DNA of 54,256 nt from JAWLGJ01 sp041685145 (GCA_041685145.1 JAWLGJ010000020.1:1-54256), one strand, 5' to 3'. Positions 17,136-29,772 are shown, numbered from the stretch's first letter. Notes: generated from the sequence alone by a model not told the origin. Numbers and translations are program-made.

Positions 17136-17330
17136 ATGCAAAAGAATATGGGTGCGGTCGACCGTGCCTTGCGCGCCGCCGTCGGCTTGGTGCTGATCGC
17201 CCTGGTCTTCGTCGGCCCGCAGACGCCGTGGGGTTGGATCGGGCTGGTGCCGCTGCTGACGGCGGCCTTCGGCTGGTGCCCCGCCTATCTTCCCTTCGGC
17301 ATCAAGACCTGCCGTTCCGGAGAAAGCTGA
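17136..17330 (+). CDS. DUF2892 (YgaP-like) inner membrane protein
   Basis: A 64-residue protein from ATG 17136 with GAGGAGG eight bases upstream. It starts QKNMGAVDRALRAAVGLVLI, has two transmembrane segments, and ends FGWCPAYLPFGIKTC, which is the hallmark of the DUF2892 domain found alone or attached to rhodanese in YgaP. Two cysteines near the C-terminus are conserved in the family. Function is not known; the rhodanese link suggests sulfur or redox chemistry. It is 14 bases before the peptidase gene, so the two are probably co-transcribed. Confidence 0.85.
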   Translation: MQKNMGAVDRALRAAVGLVLIALVFVGPQTPWGWIGLVPLLTAAFGWCPAYLPFGIKTCRSGES

Positions 17331-17344
17331 GGCGGCAGGCCCGC

Positions 17345-19282
17345 ATGGCACGACCGCGCATCGCTTTACTGGCCGCCGTTATGCTTGCGGGCGCGCCAGC
17401 GGCGGCGGCCGAGCGCATTGACGCCGCCGTCACCCTCAATCCGGTCGCCGGCACCATCAGCGGCCGCGCGCTCATCGACACCAAGCGATCGCGGCTGAGC
17501 TTCCGGCTGGCGCCGGGGCTTGCGGCAACGGCGGTGTCCGTGAATGGACGGCCGCTGCGGGTGCGGGACGATGGCGACGGGCACTGGTCCGCCCGCCTCG
17601 ACGGGTCCGACGCCGAACAGGTGGTGGTGGAGTGGCAGGGGCGCCTGCCGCCGCTGGACCCCGAGGACGTTGGCCTGGGACTCTCCGCCGACGGCGGCTT
17701 CCTGCCGGCCGGCACCGCCTGGCTGCCGGAGACGAACGCCGACGCCTTTGCGTGGCGGCTGGAGGTCACGCTGCCGCAGCCGCAGGTGGCGGTGGCGACC
17801 GGGCGCCTGGTAAGCGAGGAGCGAAGCGACGGCAGCTATCGCGCCATTTTCGCCGCCGAGCCGCCCGCCGAGCCGCCGTCGCTGTTCACGGGGCCGTTCG
17901 AGGTGACCGAGCGCACGGCCGACGGCCGGCGCCTGCGCGCCTATCTGCACCACGAGGTCGGCGCGCTCGCCGACGGCCTGCTTGCGGCGGCGGAGCGGCA
18001 CATCGCCCGCTTCGACCGCGCCATCGGCGACTACCCGCACGAAGCCTTCGCCATCGTCACCACGCCGCTGCCGGTGGGGCTGGGCTTCCCCGGGCTGACC
18101 TATGTCGGCCGGCAGGTGGTGCCGCTGCCGTTTTTCGCCCCGCGCTCGCTGGCGCATGAAATCCTGCATGACTGGTGGGGCAACGGCGTGCGCGTCGCCT
18201 ATGAAAGGGGCAACTGGGCCGAGGCGCTGACCACCTACATGGCCGATCACGCCCTCGCCGCCGAGGACGCCCCCGCCGAGGCACGGCGGATGCGCCAGCA
18301 ATGGCTGCGCGATTTCGCCGCCCTGCCGCGCGACCGCGACGTGCCATTGCGGGCCTTTACCGCCAAGGCCCACGACGCTGCCCAGGTGGTCGGTTATGGC
18401 AAGGGCGCGTTCGTGTTTCACATGCTGCGCCACGAGATCGGCGACGACGCCTTTGCCGCCGGCCTGCGCCGCTTCTGGTCCGAGGATCGTTTCCGCCGCG
18501 CGGGGTGGGACGACCTGCGCAATGCCTTCGAGGCGGCGTCGGGCCGCGACCTCGGCTGGTTCTTCGCGCAATGGCTGGAGCGCCCCGGCGCGCCGCGATT
18601 GTCGCTTGAGCAGGCCGAGGCGGACGGCACCAGCGTTACCGTTGGTCTGCGCCAGCACGGCACGCCGTGGCGCCTGTCGGTGCCGGTGCGCATCGAAACC
18701 GCCAACGGCACGGTGGAGCGCACGGTGCCGATGTCCGGAGCCAGCGCCACCGTTGCCTTGGACGTGCCGGGATCGGCGCGGGCGCTCGCCGTCGATCCCG
18801 ACCACCATCTCTTCCGGCGCCTGCACCCGGACGAGACACCGCCCATCCTGCGCGACGTCACCCTGGACGCCGCGACGCGGCCGGTGATCCTGACCGACGA
18901 TCGCGACAGCGCCATCGACCTCGCCAATCGGATGCTCGACCAACCGACCCCGCCGCTGGCGCCGGCGGCGGCGCTGGAGGGGGAGGCGCCGCTGCTGGTC
19001 ATCGGCACAACCGAGGCCGTCGCCGCCTTCCTGGAGGAGGCCCGCCTGTCCGGCCCGCCGCCGGCCGCGGCGGAACGCGGCACCGCCCGCGCCTGGGTCG
19101 CGACCGCCGGCCCCCGCCGCTCCCGCGCCGTGGCCGCCGCGCCCGCGGCGGCGCTGCGGGCGCTGCTGCGGCCGCTGCCCCATTACCGCGGCGATGGCTG
19201 GCTGGTTTTCGAGGGGCGGCGCATGGTCGCGCGCGGCCAGGTGACGGTGAGCGATTCGCCGCTGCGCGTCCGCTTCGAGTGA
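17345..19282 (+). CDS. M1-family-like zinc metallopeptidase
   Basis: The 645-residue protein begins with a signal peptide (residues 1-22, ending AAAAE). The N-terminal third is beta-rich, as in M1 aminopeptidases. The zinc site HEILHDWWGN (His271, Glu272, His275) is followed by NWAEALTTYMAD, whose Glu293 is the third ligand candidate; 17 residues separate it from His275, one fewer than the usual 18. GYGKGAFVFHMLRHEIGDDAF and the RFWSEDRFRRAGWDDLRNAFE helix are typical of the catalytic domain's end. The C-terminal 150 residues are less recognisable. It is probably a periplasmic peptidase. Substrate is unknown. Confidence 0.85.
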   Translation: MARPRIALLAAVMLAGAPAAAAERIDAAVTLNPVAGTISGRALIDTKRSRLSFRLAPGLAATAVSVNGRPLRVRDDGDGHWSARLDGSDAEQVVVEWQGRLPPLDPEDVGLGLSADGGFLPAGTAWLPETNADAFAWRLEVTLPQPQVAVATGRLVSEERSDGSYRAIFAAEPPAEPPSLFTGPFEVTERTADGRRLRAYLHHEVGALADGLLAAAERHIARFDRAIGDYPHEAFAIVTTPLPVGLGFPGLTYVGRQVVPLPFFAPRSLAHEILHDWWGNGVRVAYERGNWAEALTTYMADHALAAEDAPAEARRMRQQWLRDFAALPRDRDVPLRAFTAKAHDAAQVVGYGKGAFVFHMLRHEIGDDAFAAGLRRFWSEDRFRRAGWDDLRNAFEAASGRDLGWFFAQWLERPGAPRLSLEQAEADGTSVTVGLRQHGTPWRLSVPVRIETANGTVERTVPMSGASATVALDVPGSARALAVDPDHHLFRRLHPDETPPILRDVTLDAATRPVILTDDRDSAIDLANRMLDQPTPPLAPAAALEGEAPLLVIGTTEAVAAFLEEARLSGPPPAAAERGTARAWVATAGPRRSRAVAAAPAAALRALLRPLPHYRGDGWLVFEGRRMVARGQVTVSDSPLRVRFE

Positions 19283-19287
19283 CCGCG

Positions 19288-20220
19288 TCACCCGGCGCCG
19301 GCGTTGATCCGCGTCGGGCCCAGCACGATGCTCCCCCTATCAAGAGCACGCGCGGCAACATCGCCGGTGGCCGGCGACAGCGCCAGAACATGCACGGTCT
19401 TGGGGTTGAGGGTCGGGGCGGCCAGCGCCGCCTCCTGCCACGCCGCATCCCGGGCCACGGCGGCAAGCTGGACGCAGCGCCGGGCGTTGTTGGCGCGTGC
19501 CCCTTCCCCCCGCCCGGCGGCATAGGCGCGCGGCCGCCCCGGCCAGTCCGAGAGCCAGGCATTGGCCACCGCAAGCACACCGCCGGGATGGGTGGCGGCG
19601 CGGTGAAGGCGCCGCCGCATCCCGCGCGCCTCGATGACGCAGCCTTCGCCGGGGCGCGTTCCGGCCAGGGTGAACAGCGCCGGGGACAGCAGCCGCAAAC
19701 CCGGCGCCGCAAGCATGGCAACGGCGGACTCGAAATCGGCGGCGGCGTCGAACACCTGCCGCAGCAGATGCCCGGCCGGAACGCCGTCGCCCCCGGCGAT
19801 CAGCGCCAGGCGGCGCAGCGGATCGCTGTTCGGCGGCTGGTTGATGGCGGCGGCGAACCGCCCCGGCGCCAGGCCGGTGAACACGCTCACCAGTCCCGGC
19901 CAGGTGATGGCCAGCCAGCGTCCGGCGACACCGTCGCGGGCGACGGCGACGCTGTGGGCGGCGATGCCGGGCAGCCCCCAGTCGAGCACCCGCAGCATCC
20001 GCGGGCACCCGTCGGCGACGGTGACGGCGGTGGTGCAGGCCCAGTCATAGATGAGGTTGAGCGCGCAGACGCCGCCTCCGCCCATGCGTTCGGCCACCGC
20101 TAGCACCTCGCCGGCGTGGGGATCGCACCGCGAGCGCCGCAGCCAGCGGCGCGACACCGCGTCCAGGGCAAGCACCACCTTGCCAAGGGCGCCGTGGGCG
20201 CCGATGGCGGCGTCGCGCAA
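19288..20220 (-). CDS. C45/acid-ceramidase-like Ntn hydrolase
   Basis: The product resembles linear-amide hydrolases of the acid ceramidase/penicillin acylase class: ALNLIYDWACTTAVTVAD contains the candidate nucleophile Cys62, and RVLDWGLPG at 78-85 matches the conserved RNLDW-type strand. Only TTG 20220 is available as a normal start, but the frame stays open upstream through plausible coding sequence (FPVIDAGAAGPAALLADPAH) up to the stop of rpoH, with no ATG, GTG or TTG. The true start may therefore be an ATA at 20310 that overlaps the rpoH TAA, or a sequencing error has removed an ATG. Cellular location and substrate are unknown. Confidence 0.65.
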   Translation of the reverse strand: MRDAAIGAHGALGKVVLALDAVSRRWLRRSRCDPHAGEVLAVAERMGGGGVCALNLIYDWACTTAVTVADGCPRMLRVLDWGLPGIAAHSVAVARDGVAGRWLAITWPGLVSVFTGLAPGRFAAAINQPPNSDPLRRLALIAGGDGVPAGHLLRQVFDAAADFESAVAMLAAPGLRLLSPALFTLAGTRPGEGCVIEARGMRRRLHRAATHPGGVLAVANAWLSDWPGRPRAYAAGRGEGARANNARRCVQLAAVARDAAWQEAALAAPTLNPKTVHVLALSPATGDVAARALDRGSIVLGPTRINAGAG

Positions 20221-20306
20221 GGCGACGGCCCGGGCCAGATGGGCGGGATCGGCCAGCAGCGCCGCCGGCCCCGCCGCCCCGGCGTCGATGACCGGAAAGG
20301 CGTCCG

Positions 20307-21176
20307 TTATGCCGCCTCCGCCAGGTCGCGCACCGCCCGCTCCAGCTTGGCGAGGGCCTTGGATTCGATCTGGCGCACGCGCTCGCGGCTGATGCCGAAG
20401 CGCTGCCCCAGTTCCTCCAGCGTGGCCGGATCGTCCCGCAGCCGGCGCTCGACGACGATCTCGCGTTCCCGCTCATTGAGGGCCGCGAGGCCACCGCGCA
20501 GCCATGCGCGTCGCAGCTCGGCCTCCTCCCTCGCGGCCAGCAGGCTTTCCTGGTCGGCGCTCTCGTCGGGCAGCAGATCCTGGACCTCGGCGCCGCCGCC
20601 GTCGGCCATCACCGGCGCGTTCAACGAGGAGTCGCGCGCCGACAGGCGGCGATTCATCATCTGCACCTCGTCCTCGCCGACGGAAAGCTCCGTGGCGATG
20701 CGCCGCGCCTGCTCCGGCTCCAGATCGGTGGAATCGAGCAGCCGCAGCTTGGCCTTCAGCCGCCGCAGGTTGAAGAACAGCTTGCGGTGGGCCGCCTGGC
20801 TGCCGATCTTCACCAGCGACCAGGACGCAAGGATGTATTCGTGCAGGCTCGCCTTGATCCACCACATGGCATAGGTGGCCAGGCGCACGCCCATCTCGGG
20901 GTCGAACTTCTTCACCGCGCGCATCAAGCCGACATTGCCCTCGCCGATGAGGTCGGCAACCGGCAGGCCGTAATGGCGATATCCCACCGCCATCTTGACC
21001 ACCAAACGCAGGTGGCTGGTGACAAGTTTATGCGCGGCCTCGACGTCCTGATGCTCCCGCCAACGCTTGGCGAGCATGTATTCCTCCTCCGCCTCCAGGA
21101 GCGGAAAGGAACGGACGGCACGGAAATATGCGGTCAGGCCGCCATCCGAGACTGTGGGCACGGCAAGGTCCGTCAT
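20307..21176 (-). CDS. rpoH: RNA polymerase heat-shock sigma factor RpoH (sigma-32)
   Basis: The start is ATG 21176 (MTDLAVPTVSDG), which has GGGAGGG just upstream; the frame reaches 15 codons further without support. The 289-residue protein has sigma region 2 (LVTSHLRLVVKMA, DLIGEGNVGLMRAVKKFDP, TYAMWWIKASLHEYIL), the RpoH box QAAHRKLFFNL at about 127-137, and region 4 (LNEREREIVVERRL, LEELGQRFGISRERVRQIES). It directs transcription of chaperone and protease genes on heat or envelope stress. Alphaproteobacteria often have more than one RpoH, so this may be one of several copies. The amidohydrolase frame downstream abuts its stop. Confidence 0.93.
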   Translation of the reverse strand: MTDLAVPTVSDGGLTAYFRAVRSFPLLEAEEEYMLAKRWREHQDVEAAHKLVTSHLRLVVKMAVGYRHYGLPVADLIGEGNVGLMRAVKKFDPEMGVRLATYAMWWIKASLHEYILASWSLVKIGSQAAHRKLFFNLRRLKAKLRLLDSTDLEPEQARRIATELSVGEDEVQMMNRRLSARDSSLNAPVMADGGGAEVQDLLPDESADQESLLAAREEAELRRAWLRGGLAALNEREREIVVERRLRDDPATLEELGQRFGISRERVRQIESKALAKLERAVRDLAEAA

Positions 21177-21521
21177 GGCACCCTCCCTCGTCTCAGCGGC
21201 CGACGCTCGGCGCGGCGCCATGCCGGCCGACAGCGACGGTTTCGCGTATGGTCATCGTCAAGTCCCCTTGCTGAGCAACGTGACGCTATCGCACCCACCC
21301 TTCGGGTCGGGTCGTGCCCGCGGCCGACCCCGAATGGGCGTCGAACCGCCGTGGCACGACCATATTATGCACCCTTCCGCCGGTGAATTTCAACCTGGGT
21401 CGCGCGCGCCGCCGCCCCTGCCCCGCCATTCGCACAGGCCGAATCGCCGTCATCCCTTTGCCCCCGCCGCCGCGCCTTTCGCCGTCGGCGGCCTCCCCCA
21501 ACTGTAGGGAGGACCGCACGA
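21177..21521. other. 345-base region upstream of rpoH with no clear gene
   Basis: This stretch holds the leader or promoter of rpoH on the minus strand. Short open frames exist on both strands but are Arg/Pro-rich and lack ribosome sites. I saw no heat-shock-type (CTTGAA / CCCAT) promoter match; TTGACG on the minus strand near 21257-21262 is the only -35-like element. Confidence 0.4.
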
Positions 21522-21719
21522 ATGACGGGGAACGCCGCCGTGTTGACGACGACCATTCCAGGGGTGGTCTACGCGCTCCTGCTGGGGCTGGCCTCACAAG
21601 CCGAGGCCCCCCGCGCCGCCGATGCCTTCCAGCTGCCCGCCGAGCCGCCCGCCATCGGCGGCGAGCGTCAGGCGCGCGCGCCGTCCCGCCCGCGTGGGGA
21701 TGTCGGCCGGTTCGGGTAA
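21522..21719 (+). CDS. Possible small secreted or membrane protein (65 residues)
   Basis: ATG 21522 follows AGGGAGGA with an 8-base gap. The product has a hydrophobic segment (VVYALLLGLASQAEA) that could be a signal peptide, then a short proline- and arginine-rich tail. I do not recognise a family. It lies alone in the rpoH-nifJ intergenic region, and the hairpin at 21839-21872 could be its terminator. The ribosome site is the main support; it may be spurious in such GC-rich DNA. Confidence 0.35.
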   Translation: MTGNAAVLTTTIPGVVYALLLGLASQAEAPRAADAFQLPAEPPAIGGERQARAPSRPRGDVGRFG

Positions 21720-21838
21720 GGTTCGGCCCGCCGTGGCGGAAACGGCAATTTCCTGGAACAGCCCGCCCGCCCCATGCCGCACTGCACAATGCGAGACCCC
21801 CTCGCCAAGCCGTCATGCGGCCGGCCCGGGGTTAGAAT

Positions 21839-21872
21839 ATTACCCATACACGCCCTGCATGGGTAATTTTTC
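21839..21872 (+). terminator. Hairpin with T-run in the nifJ leader
   Basis: ATTACCCAT (21839-21847) pairs with ATGGGTAAT (21859-21867) around an 11-base loop and is followed by TTTTTC. It is AT-richer than the surroundings and lies about 160 bases before the nifJ start. It could terminate upstream transcription or act as an attenuator in the nifJ leader. The rest of 21720-22031 contains no recognised gene, FNR box or sigma-54 promoter. Confidence 0.5.
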
Positions 21873-22031
21873 GTCGCAAACGTCTTGCATGGCAGCATGG
21901 CCCCGACTATTCTCGCCCCGAAAATAGTGCCACGCACAATGGCGGTATTCCGGGACGGGCGGTCATTCCGGCCGTCGGCGTGGACACACGAACGCAACCG
22001 TGCAAGACGCGCCGGACCGAAGAAGGGAAGC

Positions 22032-25622
<3,591 letters not shown>

Positions 25623-25627
25623 CTCAG

Positions 25628-25637
25628 NNNNNNNNNN
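25628..25637. other. Assembly gap of ten Ns
   Basis: Ten undetermined bases lie between the nifJ stop and the 3' end of the MFS gene. The length may be a placeholder, so the true distance and the last codons of the MFS gene are unknown. Confidence 0.98.
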
Positions 25638-26845
25638 GGGCGCGGGGCCTCGACGCCCGGGCGCACCAGCGCCACCCCCAGCCCGGCCACGGCCACCACC
25701 CCCATCAGCCAGGCGGCGCCGCTCCAGGTGCCGCTGGCGGTGACGGCAAGGGCCGTCAGCGGCGGCCCGACGACATAGCCGGCGTTGGCGCCCTGCACCA
25801 GAAGCCCGTTGACGAGGCCGATCTGCCGCGGCGTCGCGGCATGGGCCGGCGCCCCCGACAGCACACCCGCCGCCACCGCCCCGCTGACCAGCGAAAAGGC
25901 AAGGCTGGCGCCATAGCGCAGCAGGTCGGGTGCCGCATCAACCAGGACCACCTGGAACAGCACGATCATGCCGGCGAAGCTGGCCGCCAGCACCTTCCAG
26001 CGGCTGACGCGCCGCAGCGCCCAGGCGCCGATGAGGTTGCCGGGCACGTTCATCAGCACCACCGCCGCCGTCAGCAGCGCCCCGGCCCCGGGCCCCAGGC
26101 CGCGCTCCTCCACCGCGAAGGTCGGCAGCCACACCAGCAGCGACCCCCACTGCCAGGTGTAGAGCAGGAACGCCAGGGCCAGAAGCCAAGGCCCGGCGCG
26201 ACGCATGGCCCCCAGGGCGCCTTTCCAGTCGATGCCGCTGCCGCCGCCGGACACCACGCCGCGCACCACCCGCGCCACCAGCAGCAGGCACAGCAGCGTC
26301 AAGGCGCCCACCAGCCACCACAGCGGCCGCCAGCCCAGCGTCGGCAGCACCAGGGTCGATATTCCCATCGCCACGGCGATGCCGACGGGCATGAAGGTGC
26401 TCCACAGCCCCAGGGCCAGCCGCCGGTGCTCCGGGCTCGTCGCCTGCGCGATCAGCGACGGCGCGGAGACGACCACGGCGACGAGCCCGGCGCCCTCCAC
26501 CAGCCGCGCCAGCAGCAACAGCCCCGCGCCGGGCGCCAGCGCCCCCAGAACGTCGCCCGACAGCAGCACCCCGAGCCCCGCCAGCAGAGTGCGGCGGTGG
26601 CCCAGGCGGTCCGACAGCAGCCCGCCCAACGGCGCCGCCAAGGCGCCGGTAACGGCAAGAACCGCCACGATCCACCCCGCCGCCACCAGCCCCAGCGCCA
26701 GTTCGGCGCGGATCAGCGGCACCGCCGGCGGCGCCTTTCCGGCGTGCAGCGCCGCCACCACCCCGGCCAGGACGGCGACAATGACCACCGGCCAGCGCGT
26801 GGTCGCGGCGGCCAGCGCATGAGACGTAATGGCTTGATCGTTCAT
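25638..26845 (-). CDS. MFS transporter, C-terminus cut by gap
   Basis: The start is ATG 26845 (MNDQAITSHALAAATT). About 402 codons are present before the gap, close to the full length of a 12-helix major facilitator. The cytoplasmic motif A is GGLLSDRLGHRR after the second helix, and hydrophobic segments are spaced as expected through the chain. It resembles the CynX/NimT-like branch, but the substrate cannot be inferred. It is divergent from hpt, 89 bases apart. The open frame continues through the gap into antisense nifJ sequence, which is not part of the protein. Confidence 0.85.
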
Positions 26846-26934
26846 GGGCGGGGACGTTACCCGCTTCCGCGCCGCCCCTCCAGTTCCGACGCGCTTTCTG
26901 CTATAACGCCGCCACCCCAGCAACGGAGCCGGCC

Positions 26935-27471
26935 ATGCCCGAAACCGCCACGCCGCAGCCGCTCATCGCCGCCGCGGACCTTGCCCGCCGCATCGAGGCC
27001 CTGGGCGGCGAGATCGTCGCCGTCATGGGCGCGGACATCCACATGGTCGCCGTTCTGAAGGGCGGCTTCGTCTTCGCCGCCGATCTCCTGCGCGCCCTGG
27101 GGCGGCACGGGGCGCGGGTGACGGTGGACTTCGTGCACCTGGCCAGCTATGGCGCCGGCACGGTCAGCAGCGGCCGCGTGCGGGTGCTGGGCGAGATTCC
27201 CGATGTCGCCGGGCGGCGGGTGCTGCTGGTGGACGACATCCTCGATTCCGGCCACTCGGCGGCACGGGCCGTGGACCTGCTGCGCAAGGCCGGCGCCGCC
27301 GAGGTCCACGTCTGCGCGCTGCTCGACAAGCCGGAACGCCGCCAGGTAAGCATCCCCGCCGACTTCATAGGCTTCCGGATCCCCGACCGCTTCGTCGTCG
27401 GCTACGGCATCGACTACGCCGAGCAATGGCGTGAACTGGAGGGCGTGGCGATGGTGGCGGACGAGTCATAA
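26935..27471 (+). CDS. hpt: Hypoxanthine phosphoribosyltransferase
   Basis: This 178-residue purine-salvage enzyme makes IMP or GMP from hypoxanthine or guanine and PRPP. VAVLKGGFVFAADLLRAL and VDFVHLASYG are the early family segments; VLLVDDILDSGHSAARAV near residue 100 is the PRPP-binding motif; ADFIGFRIPDRFVVGYGIDY ends the fold. ATG 26935 follows CGGAG. Adenine deaminase downstream also produces hypoxanthine, which gives this enzyme a source of substrate. Confidence 0.95.
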   Translation: MPETATPQPLIAAADLARRIEALGGEIVAVMGADIHMVAVLKGGFVFAADLLRALGRHGARVTVDFVHLASYGAGTVSSGRVRVLGEIPDVAGRRVLLVDDILDSGHSAARAVDLLRKAGAAEVHVCALLDKPERRQVSIPADFIGFRIPDRFVVGYGIDYAEQWRELEGVAMVADES

Positions 27472-27476
27472 GAAAT

Positions 27477-27502
27477 AAGGCGGCCCCTCGCGGGACCGCC
27501 TT
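27477..27502. terminator. Bidirectional terminator between hpt and the cold-shock gene
   Basis: AAGGCGG (27477-27483) pairs with CCGCCTT (27496-27502), with CCC(C)/CGGG extending the stem around a short loop. The A-rich left flank and T-ending right flank suit termination of both convergent genes. Confidence 0.65.
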
Positions 27503-27524
27503 CCGTACCGAAGCCTGGCCTGGG

Positions 27525-27731
27525 TTACTCGGCGCGCAGGTTCACCGCGGCGAACTTGCCCTGGCGGCCGCGCTCCTTCTCGAAGGAGACCTTCTGGCCT
27601 TCGTGTAGGCTGTCCATGCCGGCGCGCTCGACCGCCGAGATGTGCACGAAAACGTCCTGCGAGCCGTCGTCCGGGGTGATGAAGCCGTAGCCCTTGGTGG
27701 GGTTGAACCATTTCACGGTGCCAGTGGTCAT
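27525..27731 (-). CDS. CspA-family cold-shock protein
   Basis: The start is ATG 27731 (MTTGTVKWFNPTKGYG) with GAGGAGGACT just upstream; the longer frame upstream belongs to the leader. The 68-residue product is a single cold-shock domain: KGYGFI (RNP1) and DVFVHI (RNP2) bind single-stranded RNA or DNA, followed by LHEGQKVSFEKERGRQGKFA. It acts as an RNA chaperone. About 195 bases separate it from adenine deaminase upstream of its start, enough for the long structured leader common to cold-shock genes; I did not identify the fold. Confidence 0.96.
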   Translation of the reverse strand: MTTGTVKWFNPTKGYGFITPDDGSQDVFVHISAVERAGMDSLHEGQKVSFEKERGRQGKFAAVNLRAE

Positions 27732-27926
27732 CGAGTCCTCCTCACTGGCGTTGCCCGGGCACGGGATTGCGCCCGAAGCATCAAGTTCACGCGAGGGGGA
27801 AACCGGCACCCTGAAAGGCGCTTAGACGGCGCGCCTCGCAGCGAATTGACCGGCAATACATGGGCGAGCGCCCATGCGAAGGCAAGGGCTTTTTTGTGGC
27901 CGGCGGCGCGTTATCGTGGCCGCCGA

Positions 27927-29630
27927 TCAGGGCATCACCAGCTCGAACCGATCCACGTCGACCAACCCCTTGTCGGTGATCTTCAGGTGCGGAATCACCG
28001 GCAGCGGTAGGAAGGAGAGCTGCAGGAACGGCTCGTCGAGACCGCACCCCAGGCCGGCGGCGGCGGCGTGCAGTTCCTCCAGGTGCTCACGCACGTCGTC
28101 AAAGCTGCCGGCGCTCATCAGGCCCGCCACCGGCAGCGGCAGTTCCGCCACGACATGATGGTCGACGGCGACGACGAAGCCGCCGCCGAGTTCGGCCAGG
28201 CGGTTGACGGCCACGGCCATCGCGCCGTCGTCGACGCCGACGACGCAGACATTGTGGCTGTCGTGCCCCACCGTCGAGGCCAGGGCGCCGCGCCGCAAGG
28301 CAAAGCCGCGCACGAAGCCGCGCCCGATGCTGCGCTGCCCGTAACGGCACAGAACCGCCACCTTCTGGATGTCGCCGTCGGGGTCGGCGTGGCGTTCGCC
28401 CTTGCGCGATGGCACCGGCAGGCGCAGGTGCTCGGTGATCAGGCTGCCGGGCACGACGCCGATCACCGGAATGTCGGCGGCGGGTCCGGGGGTGCGGAAA
28501 TCCTCGGCGGTGACGTGATCCAGGTGCACCGAGCCCCGGCCCACCGGCGCGATGACCTCGCGCTCCAGAAAGGCGCGGTCGTCGACCATCCGGCCGGCCT
28601 GCACCACCCCGCACACCGCCGCCGATTCCAGATCCTCCAGCAGCACGAGGTCCGCGCGCCAGCCGGGCGCGATGACGCCGCGATCGCGCAGGCCGAACGC
28701 CTGCGCCGCGCTCAACGAGGCGGCGCGATAGGCGGCGGCGACCGGCGCGCCGGCGGCGATGGCGGTGCGCACGGCGTGATCGATGTGGCCCTGGCGGGCG
28801 ATGTCCAAGGGGGTGCGGTCATCGCTGCACAGGCCGATGAACGCGGACGAAAATTCGTCCAGCAACGGCGCCAGGGCGGCGACGTCCTTCGATACGCCCC
28901 CCTCGCGCATCAACAGCCGCATCCCCTTGCGCAGCTTTTCGCGCCCCTCGGCAAGGCTGGTGCTTTCGTGGCAGGTGCGGATGCCGGCGGCGAGATAGGC
29001 GTTGAGGTCGCGCCCCGACAGCAGCGGGCAATGCCCGTCGATGTGCCCGTCGCCAAAGCTGGCCAGCTTGGCCATGACGTGCTCTTCGCGCGTCAGCACG
29101 CCCGGCACGTTCATCATCTCGGCCAGCCCCAGCACCTTGGGGTGGTGCGACAGCGACAGCAGGTCAGCCGCCTCCAGCCGCGCTCCGGAGGTTTCCAGAT
29201 GCGTGGCCGGAACGCAGGACGGCAGCATCACCCGCAGATCCATCGCCAGCCGGGTGGCGGCGTCGAGGAAGTACTGCACGCCGAGGGCGCCGAGGACATT
29301 GGCGATCTCGTGCGGATCGCAGATGGCGGTGGTGGTCCCACGCGGCAGCACGCAGCGGTCGAACTCGAACGGTGTGACCAGCGAGCTTTCCACATGCACA
29401 TGCGAGTCGATGAACCCCGGCGCGACCACGAGGCCGGCGCCGTCGATCTCCTCACGGCCGCGGTAGTCCTCGCAGGTGCCGACGATGGTGTCGCCGCAGA
29501 TGGCGACGTCCCCCTCCAGCAGGGCGCCGGTGACGACGTCGAGGACGCGGGTGTTGCGAATGACAAGATCGGCAGGCTCGTCGCCCCGCCCCTGGACAAT
29601 GCGGCGGGCCAGCGCGTTTGTGCTTGGCAT
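27927..29630 (-). CDS. ade: Adenine deaminase
   Basis: The start is ATG 29630 (MPSTNALARRIVQG) with GGGAG seven bases upstream. The 567-residue amidohydrolase converts adenine to hypoxanthine. Metal ligands appear in PGFIDSHVHVESSL (His77, His79); ICDPHEIANVLG, GHIDGHCPLLSG and CHESTS follow in the barrel, and the C-terminal part (GHDSHNVCVVGVDDGAMAVA; LMSAGSFDDV) is typical of bacterial Ade rather than the adenosine-deaminase-like enzymes. Together with hpt it would route adenine to IMP. Confidence 0.95.
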   Translation of the reverse strand: MPSTNALARRIVQGRGDEPADLVIRNTRVLDVVTGALLEGDVAICGDTIVGTCEDYRGREEIDGAGLVVAPGFIDSHVHVESSLVTPFEFDRCVLPRGTTTAICDPHEIANVLGALGVQYFLDAATRLAMDLRVMLPSCVPATHLETSGARLEAADLLSLSHHPKVLGLAEMMNVPGVLTREEHVMAKLASFGDGHIDGHCPLLSGRDLNAYLAAGIRTCHESTSLAEGREKLRKGMRLLMREGGVSKDVAALAPLLDEFSSAFIGLCSDDRTPLDIARQGHIDHAVRTAIAAGAPVAAAYRAASLSAAQAFGLRDRGVIAPGWRADLVLLEDLESAAVCGVVQAGRMVDDRAFLEREVIAPVGRGSVHLDHVTAEDFRTPGPAADIPVIGVVPGSLITEHLRLPVPSRKGERHADPDGDIQKVAVLCRYGQRSIGRGFVRGFALRRGALASTVGHDSHNVCVVGVDDGAMAVAVNRLAELGGGFVVAVDHHVVAELPLPVAGLMSAGSFDDVREHLEELHAAAAGLGCGLDEPFLQLSFLPLPVIPHLKITDKGLVDVDRFELVMP

Positions 29631-29732
29631 GATGGTCTCCCACAACCTGCCCGAATCATGGCCCTACCGCGCATTGGAAGCAAGGGAGACCCGCGCTCTT
29701 TATGCTTGATCCAGCCGCGACGTGTATTAAAC

Positions 29733-29744
29733 CCTAACGTTAGG
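29733..29744. promoter_or_regulatory. 12-bp palindrome upstream of the 107-residue ORF
   Basis: CCTAACGTTAGG is a perfect palindrome 28 bases before the ATG at 29773 and between two divergent genes. Its AT-rich flank (GTATTAAA) stands out locally. It may be an operator. Confidence 0.35.
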
Positions 29745-29772
29745 CGCGCGTGGCGCCATCTGGAGGTGTGTC

